Source: Whitmania pigra (Eukaryota > Annelida > Clitellata > Hirudinida > Haemopidae). From it: a stretch of 64,000 bases of DNA. Below are positions 42,511 through 64,000 of this stretch, one piece after another. Within the stretch, counting starts at the first letter, position 1, and each line of letters opens with the position of its first letter. The notes below the pieces were generated by a model. The model was given only the letters and a program-made list of their open reading frames with translations. It had not been told where the DNA came from and ran no database searches. The stretch spans positions 749,501-813,500 of the forward strand of contig JAJTWR010000281.1 of NCBI GenBank assembly GCA_021613335.1, given 5' to 3'. The translations under genes and the position numbers were made by a program.

Positions 42511-43632
42511 TAATTAATATTATTATATTAATTAATATTAATAATATTATTATTTAAAAAAACACTAAACATTAGTATTATTATAATAATATTACGTTAT
42601 TATTAAGTAATCGACGCAAATTTCTTAAAACATTATTAAGACATTCAGAAAGAATATATATTATTATTAAAATAATTAACTCAACGAATAATCAATTCAT
42701 GCTTTAATTCGATTAAATAAAATTTAATAAAATGAAACATCGAGGAAAAAAAAATGTTCTTAAAATTTAGAAACTGAAAAATTTCTAATCCGAAGTCTGA
42801 AAAAGTGGAGACCCGACGAAGGTTTATGCCTCTGTGCGCTTGGAACCGATGAGGGATGCGAATGTTCTTCCACTTAGGTGCTCCTGGAGAACTGAAATGA
42901 ACTTCTTTTGATTCCACGGTTTTCCATCAACTTGGAACATTCGAAGCCATTGTTGTTCTGGTTGCTGCTCTTGTTGTTGTTATTTTTGTTTTGGTTGTTG
43001 CGTTGTTGTCGTTGTTGTTGCATTTTTGGTCGCTAAACATTTTGATCGTTCTTGGAAAGAATTAATAAAATTGCCATTTAAAATCATACGCAAAGCAACT
43101 TAACTTGTTTAAGTGTTAATTAATAAATTTTAATTAATAGATTTTGAAAAATGTTAAGCATTAATTACATGTTAAAAAACTGTGTGAAAATTAAGATCAC
43201 TTCAGCGAAAATCTGGCCGTCTTATCCATTAGAATTTTTAAGATATTGGCTTTTTAATTTCAATTTAAACAAAAAAAAATATAAAACAAAGCAAAAAAAC
43301 CCAACTTCCGCTTTCAAATCATCGATTTTTCAATTTGAATTTTCTCTTTTATTATTCGCAGGAGAGTTTCAAACCTTCCCCAAGTAGCACCAATACTTTA
43401 TGGACACAAAATATTCTCTGAAAGAGTCCTGAATAGCATCAAATGCATCATACTTTATTTTGTACTTTTTATTTATTTGTATTTGGCCAATTTTTTGAGT
43501 GCCTTATGTATCCGGATAGGATGTGAAGGCACTTCTTAATCGATTCACCATTATATAGCATCCCTACCCGAGGGTGGTCCCTGGCAATGCAGGCTGGGGT
43601 GAGAATATGACAGCGACCGTTGTTATTACCGC
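42511..43632. other. Intergenic stretch, no supported gene
   Basis: AT-rich, with a GTT run near 42955-43025. The segment 43490-43630 is less AT-rich than its surroundings but has no recognisable motif. Confidence 0.5.
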
Positions 43633-44251
43633 GGAACCCCGTCAAAACAGCCCGGCGACAAAATAGCTCAGGGCGAAATAGCCCCGTCAAAATAGCGGTA
43701 AAATTGGTTCATTGTGGATTTGTTACATGTTCACATGACGTGATGATATGGTGAGTCCGATAGGTGATTCACTTTGTGTAGCTCGAATATGTGGTACGCC
43801 AATCGATAACATAGATTTAATTCCAAACCAAACCCTTCATTGTACACATTGCAACGGGAACTCGGGGAAGGATCAAAAGAAATTAAACGATCAAAGGAAC
43901 CTTCGTGACTTAATGAGTGTCTGGTAAATTTTCTTTGTTGCACATGTTGCTTGTCAATCGATCATTTATATTAAATACCAACTTGAAAAGTCCTTGTAAA
44001 TTGAGGAAGTAGCCGGAATCCTAATAATATTTTAGACGATAAATCTTCCACTTAATGAAATTTCATGATACCAATTAAACTTAAAACGGCCATAAAAGCA
44101 TTCAAACTACTAATTTCGAATTAAATTTGGAATCAGTTATCGTTTAATGTATTCAACTCACAAAATTTTTTTAAGTACATTGACGGGGCAATTTTGTCGG
44201 GATGTTTTCGTCCTGGGCTATTTTGTCACCGGGTTGTTATGGCGGGTCACA
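43633..44251. mobile_element. Third foldback-family element
   Basis: The left arm starts GGAACCCCGTCAAAACAGCC. The right arm runs from TTGACGGGGCAATTTTGTCG to GTTATGGCGGGTCAC. The core matches that of the 41.1-kb copy over several hundred bases. No target duplication is evident, so the ends are approximate or eroded. Confidence 0.65.
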
Positions 44252-45640
44252 AAATGCATTTTCAATTAGATTTTTGTTATTTTTTATTTATTTCATCATT
44301 TACTTTGTAAATTAAAATAAAAATATATTTCATGAATACCGAATATAAATATAATAATAAATTAGTAAATAGTAATAATATAAATAGCTAATAACAACTT
44401 AATAATAAAGTAAACATTTCAAAGAGATCATTAAATTGAATTAAAATAATTTATTGATATTTTCCCATGAATGTTATCTTAAATGGGTGACGCCATTGAT
44501 GACGTAGAAATATCTAATATTTTATATTTAATCATATTTTTTAAATTAAAAAATATTTTTGATTGATGATTCTTATGTTTTTATTTCGTTTAAAAGTAAT
44601 TGATTTGTTTTCGAATAATTTATTACCAATAAAATCATGGTCTTTAAATTTGAAATATTTAGAATTTTATACATCTTACAGGCATTAATGTTATAAATTA
44701 CCGCATTAATTACAACTTAGAGCTGCAATAAATAACGTTGATTTAAGACGAAATGAATGAATAAGCAGACAAATTATTCGTTGTGAAATACTTAGAACTG
44801 CAATTAACAAAAATTTTAATTCATCAATTAGTCATTCAATCATTCAACCCATAATCAATCTTTCAATTGAACTTACCTTAAAAATCCTTTTAGTTTTTTT
44901 TTAATTGAATTTATTTTTAAGTAATTAATTTTATTTATGCAACATTTGAATGTATTTCACGAATAACCTTTTGTACGTGGTTGACAATATTTTTAAATAA
45001 CTATTAAATAGTTGGTGCCCCAAATTTGGTGTTTCTTTAAAAAAACAGTAAAATATAAAAGTTTTAAACTTTAAATAGAATACATTGGATAGTAATTTCT
45101 ATCTATCAAATGATAATTGGAGTTTTCATTAATTAATGAAATCACTTGTCGGTGAAGCCATACAGGATACACAAGAATGTACTTACGAAAATTGATCACA
45201 TCGAATTTTTAAATTCTTTATTCAACCTCAAAAATAAATAATTGGTTAACTACGATTAGTAATTTTGTTAAGTTACAATAGGTAGTTTACACTTAGTGTT
45301 ATAGTAATTTCATCGGAAGTTTTAGCATTTATTATTTAACAAAAAAAAAGTTAAAATTAGCTCTTTTAGTTTTTTTTTATATCTAAAACAATGTTACAGA
45401 TATTAATATTGTAATAATATAAAATTATGGAATTTAATAAATGCAATAACATTTATATTAAACTTTATTTAAATAATTATTGCTACGATTATAATTGCTG
45501 TTATTACTAACAACACTTTCGTTATAAATATTACAAGATGCAATTAAATCATTAAAAAATGTATTAAAAAAACATTTATAACGAATATTACCTCAGTAGA
45601 CACAGCTATGTTTATAATTATCATCGACAGGAATTGTGCA
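44252..45640. other. Upstream region of the dopamine-receptor-like gene
   Basis: AT-rich sequence with no gene visible. It ends at the locally GC-rich promoter region. Confidence 0.5.
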
Positions 45641-45756
45641 ACGCGCGTGCGGACGAGAAAGCAGGCTATAAAACCTCTTCCAAGAAAAACCTGAATCTAA
45701 ACGAGGCAATTTTCGATAGAATTAATCTTTAATTATTTGAATTAACGACCTTAAAT
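45640..45756 (+). promoter_or_regulatory. Dop2R-like: Putative TATA promoter and 5' UTR exon of the D2-like receptor gene
   Basis: A short GC-richer patch (GCAACGCGCGTGCGGACG) is followed by TATAAAA at 45667-45673. Initiation would be expected near 45697. The presumed 5' UTR exon contains no ATG and ends at a consensus donor, GTAAGT (45757). The next exon, at 45914, carries the start codon. Initiation site and use are inferred. Confidence 0.5.
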
Positions 45757-45924
45757 GTAAGTATTTAAGCTTTAGTTCTAAAATTTTAAAATTGTATTTT
45801 TCAATCGCTAGCTTGCATTTCGACCATGTAATTGCTTAACTAATCAATTAATTATTTTTAATATTTTGTTTTAAATAACATTTAATTAATTAATTATTAC
45901 GTTCCGATATTAGAAAGAATTATC

Positions 45925-60653
<14,729 letters not shown>

Positions 60654-62285
60654 GTTGTTTGTGATTTTTACTTTTTAAGTATAAATTATTTAAATCAATA
60701 AATGATTTATTGATGTTTTATAGATAATAAATAGCTAAATAATTCATATATAAATACAAGTAATAGATAAATACATATACAAACGTATATAATATATAAA
60801 TGTATAAACAACGATTAATCATTTTACCTGCTTTGCTTAAACAATGACAAAATTTATGCAGCATTTAAAACATAAATTTGAAGAATTGCTTGAAAGCAAT
60901 AAAACATATTTGATTTTAAAACTGCAAAATTTGCAAAAATTTGCATCAGCAAAATAAATTGTTAAATAGCCAGAAAATGGGAAAGAAAGTTTTACATTTT
61001 GAAAGAAAAACATTTTTTGCAAAAATTGTCACTTAAATTTAAATTGTTAATTAATTGAATAATTTTTTGAAATGGGGTAGAAATATTTCTTCAATTATGA
61101 CCGAAATAAAATATATTTTTTCATATTTATCAATGAATTAATAATATTTTAAAGAAAATGTCTTATATTTAGACTCTCGACACGTTTTGTCAAAAATTAA
61201 TTTTCTTTTGATGAAGTCATCAAAACTGTCATCCAAGCAATGAGATATTTTTTGGAGATTTTTACTTATTTCGTTTAACAAAGCTATGTTTCAACGTCAT
61301 TGTTAAGCGAAATATTTCAGAGTTTAGGCGATCCGCTTCATAATTTCGCATTATTATGGACAGCATTTCATAAATGCTGAAAAATTCTGAACTTCACAAT
61401 AAATTAAACTTTTTATTACATTACAACATTATATATTAATCGGTTGCAAATCAATTAATTTTTAAATTTTATAAAAACGTGTTTAATTTCCATCTTATTC
61501 TGATGATTTTAATGCTAAATTTTATAACTACAGTTAAGCTAAAAATTGGGAACGCGCATGTAATTAATTAATAATTTTTATTAAATTAAATATTTTTTAA
61601 ACGCAGTTTTACAAAGACATTCCTTTATTGTGAAGTTTAAATTCTTTCTTCCTTAAAAAAAAACAATTTTAATTTGTAATTTTCGCGAAAATATTTCAAT
61701 GGGATTGCAATTTTGTGTCATCGGAATTGGATTAAAAACCGCATTTTATTCAAGCACTTAAAATGGAAATAATTTGAAAAATAATTTGAAAACTCCGAAT
61801 GACCAGCCGATGTGCTTCTCAATAAATTGAGACAAACTGCTTAAATTCGAGAAACTTAAAATGAACTCCACACTTGATGAACTCCAAGTACTGGTGAATC
61901 TCTGAGATTCCTTTTAAGCCCATCTCCGGTCTCTGAATTTCACCATTTCATTCACAGACACTATTTCATTCACGGACACCATTATATTCAAGTACAACCC
62001 TTCATTGAGGGCAGATTGCGAGTGCCGCTCACATGCTTAAAGAGTCTTTGATAACATCTCACCTTAGTTTATTGCTGGCGTGTATCTTTTGTAAATGTTT
62101 TTTAAATTATTATTATTCGTTCTGTTCAATTTCTTACAATTTTAAAACTTTATTTTATGTGATTGTCGAAAAATAAATATTGTTTGGAATAACTGTAAAA
62201 TATAGATCTCAGTTGCTCTATGCTTGATTTTAGTTGCTTTTGTCACAAATTTTCACATATTCCCATTGAAATGTTATTCAGCGAA

Positions 62286-62412
62286 ATAACTAAATAACTA
62301 AATAATAGATAAATGAATAAACAAATAAATGAATAAATAAATAAATGAATAAATAAATGAATAAATAAATAAATGAAAAAACAAATAAATGAATAAATAA
62401 ATAAATGAATGA
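62286..62412. repeat. AAATA/AATG tetranucleotide repeat
   Basis: Interrupted AAAT and GAAT units, about 125 bp. Confidence 0.9.
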
Positions 62413-62473
62413 ATATCTCCTTAAAAACGTGAGGGTTCGAACATTTTTGGATTGCTGGGTTCACCTTGTAAAG

Positions 62474-62581
62474 TTATTTTTAATAATATTTTTATAGGAT
62501 TTATTTTTATAAATCTTTTTATAAGATTTATTTTTAATAATATTTTTATAGGATTTATTTTTATCTTTTTCTAAGACTTAT
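62474..62581. repeat. 54-bp unit duplicated in tandem
   Basis: TTATTTTTAATAATATTTTT at 62474 recurs at 62528 with the following sequence largely conserved. Confidence 0.8.
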
Positions 62582-62929
62582 TTTGATGTGATTTCATACA
62601 CCAGCTAATCTCTCCAGTCAATCTAGTTCGTCTGAATTTATGCCTTCATGTAAACATAAATTTATGTTGTGATGATGATGATGTTGTTGTGCTGTGATGT
62701 TGTTTAAACAAATTTACAATATTAATTATTTGCTTGAAACAATATTTCCTAAGAAACTGGAACAGCTATAATTATACCTTAATCACTAAAAGCTAAATAA
62801 AAAATAAAAAACTTAATAGAAGATCTAAAAATAAACAAAACAATACAAAACAAAAAATCCACAAATCATACAATCCTGATTGTATTCATCCTTAGATCCT
62901 TCTCAATTACTCTTTTTAATTTCATTGTT

Positions 62930-63055
62930 AGCAAAGATCCAGGCGCCTGGAAATATGCTTCGCCTTTCCAATGGAAGGTGTCTGGTCCCGACGTCTGGAG
63001 TCGAACTCAATAGCTCTGGACTAGCAACGGGCACATTGCCTGCTCAGTGAGCATT
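62930..63055 (-). repeat. Possible tRNA-like SINE head
   Basis: On the minus strand, TGAGCAGGCAATGTGCCCG could be a worn A-box arm, and GAGTTCGACTCC is a good B-box match some 45 bases later. It continues into unrelated sequence. This is evidence only for pol III-type boxes, not for a folded tRNA. Confidence 0.3.
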
Positions 63056-63334
63056 ACAAAGATGGTACCTTCTATTCACAGGAGTCAATCGGTCCTAGAC
63101 TGCTTTAAAATTTCCATGGACCGAGAAATGGAATGGCAAGGAAGCAATTCATTTAAAAAAAAAGTTGTTTTTTTTCCCAGCGCGTTTCTTTATCACAGGC
63201 GAGAGAATTTATCATCAACTGGATATTCAGGATGGCGTCCTATCGCAGATGATAAATATGCTTTCGCTTCTCGCTCCATCTTCTGGCAAAAATGAATCAA
63301 AACATCTTTTCAACCATGGTGGTCTTTCATCGAC

Positions 63335-63440
63335 ATCATCACCATCACCACAGGGGTCATCCTCATCATCATCGACAAAGACATACTCCTCTCCATCTTC
63401 ATCATCATCATCATTACTAATCACTATCATTATCATAATC
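63335..63440. repeat. ATC-type microsatellite
   Basis: CAT/ATC runs with CAC and CGT variants, upstream of the last open frame. Confidence 0.8.
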
Positions 63441-63567
63441 ATCGGCGTCGACAACTTTAGTTTCTTCAACTGGCATCACGTTAATACAACAGGTTTTTTA
63501 AATACATTTTACGAATAAAAACTCAAAAATAATTTAAAAAAAAAATTTTTTTTGTCCATGTGCGGTG

Positions 63568-64000
63568 ATGTCCTCTGACCGCCAACTTCGGAAACGTCAC
63601 CGCAATCATCACCAACGACAAAAACATCATAACTATAACCCCACAATCGTTACATCATCGTCATCATCAAAACATGGCCGTTACTACTACCTGTGTTTAA
63701 CTTTAACCATCATCGTCATCACCATTATCCTCGCCATCACCATTATCATCTCCAGCGCAGTTCTAGTAAATTGTTTGCTTCCTCTCATTCAACATACAGA
63801 CAAGTCGTCGACATCACAATCAACGGATGAATCACTTTGTAAGGTCAAACTCCATCCAAACAAAACTTACATTCAAACAGAGTTTACATCCACATTTAAA
63901 CAAAGAGTTTCCATACATAAAAATTTTTCTTCAAACTTGTTGACGAAGTCTGGAGAATTGATCAACTTTTCCAAAGAAAAACCTCTCGAAATGTTAGTAA
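63568..64000 (+). CDS. Open frame running off the window: type II membrane protein-like N-terminus
   Basis: From ATG at 63568 the frame is open for 144 codons to the end of the window. Residues 1-20 are very basic (MSSDRQLRKRHRNHHQRQKH), residues about 40-74 are strongly hydrophobic (YYYLCLTLTIIVITIILAI and onward), and the rest is a polar Ser/Thr/Lys-rich stem with three N-glycosylation sequons (NKT at 98, NFS at 119, NFS at 133). A short basic tail, single span and glycosylated stem is the plan of Golgi type II enzymes or single-pass type II proteins. No catalytic domain is visible. Caution: the hydrophobic stretch is encoded by ATC/ATT-rich sequence that could be microsatellite. Function is unknown. 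Confidence 0.45.
   Translation, partial: MSSDRQLRKRHRNHHQRQKHHNYNPTIVTSSSSSKHGRYYYLCLTLTIIVITIILAITIIISSAVLVNCLLPLIQHTDKSSTSQSTDESLCKVKLHPNKTYIQTEFTSTFKQRVSIHKNFSSNLLTKSGELINFSKEKPLEMLV

Larger units (their letters stand above)
60654..62980. other. Intron or 3' flank of the receptor gene, no TM6-TM7 exon found
   Basis: Starts at the weak donor CTCG|GTTGTT. I searched for a CWLPFF-type TM6 and NPxxY TM7 without success. It contains an AAAT/GAAT tetranucleotide run (62286-62412) and a 54-bp tandem duplication (62474-62581). Everything else is plain AT-rich sequence. Confidence 0.6.

Overview
The window is nuclear DNA of an invertebrate animal. It is very AT-rich, has long introns with GT..AG borders, and is crowded with trinucleotide microsatellites (AAT, GAT/ATC, GTT) and decayed transposable elements. 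The genes are metazoan neural genes. My guess is a lophotrochozoan, perhaps an annelid such as a leech, but nothing here proves the taxon. Exon models were built by hand from splice-site, reading-phase and domain continuity.

Layout. (1) 0-7 kb: a possible terminal exon of an unknown gene, then a Tc1-type transposon and a restriction-like-endonuclease (RLE) non-LTR retrotransposon, both embedded in AAT/TAA repeats. (2) 7.8-13.8 kb, plus strand: a three-Ig-domain, probably GPI-anchored, lachesin/IgLON/DIP-type adhesion gene with its first exon(s) unresolved. (3) 15.0-23.6 kb, plus strand: a nearly complete NCAM/Fasciclin II/apCAM-type gene with signal peptide, five Ig domains, two FN3 domains, a transmembrane segment and an acidic cytoplasmic tail with alternative ends. 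(4) 24-45 kb: no convincing host gene; three hAT-type elements are recognised in the window at this scale (one inside the lachesin intron, two here), plus a CR1/L2-like LINE remnant, a family of foldback-like elements whose inverted repeats are themselves tandem repeats, a perfect 250-bp tandem duplication, and many satellites. (5) 45.6-60.7 kb, plus strand: a D2-like dopamine receptor gene (TM1 to the start of TM6) with a TATA promoter, a six-codon first coding exon and a 10-kb intron holding a second RLE retrotransposon relic and three large AAT/ATT tracts. The TM6-TM7 exon is not in the window. (6) 63.57 kb to the end: an open frame running off the window that looks like the N-terminus of a type II membrane protein.

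The two Ig-family adhesion genes lie head to tail about 1.2 kb apart. Adhesion molecules of both families and D2-like receptors act at the neuronal surface, but the sequence gives no evidence that the three genes are co-regulated. The most unusual signals are a long poly-aspartate stretch apparently encoded inside Ig domain 3 of the NCAM-like protein, two RLE retrotransposons both bounded by AAT tracts, and the foldback element family with a perfect 9-bp target duplication.
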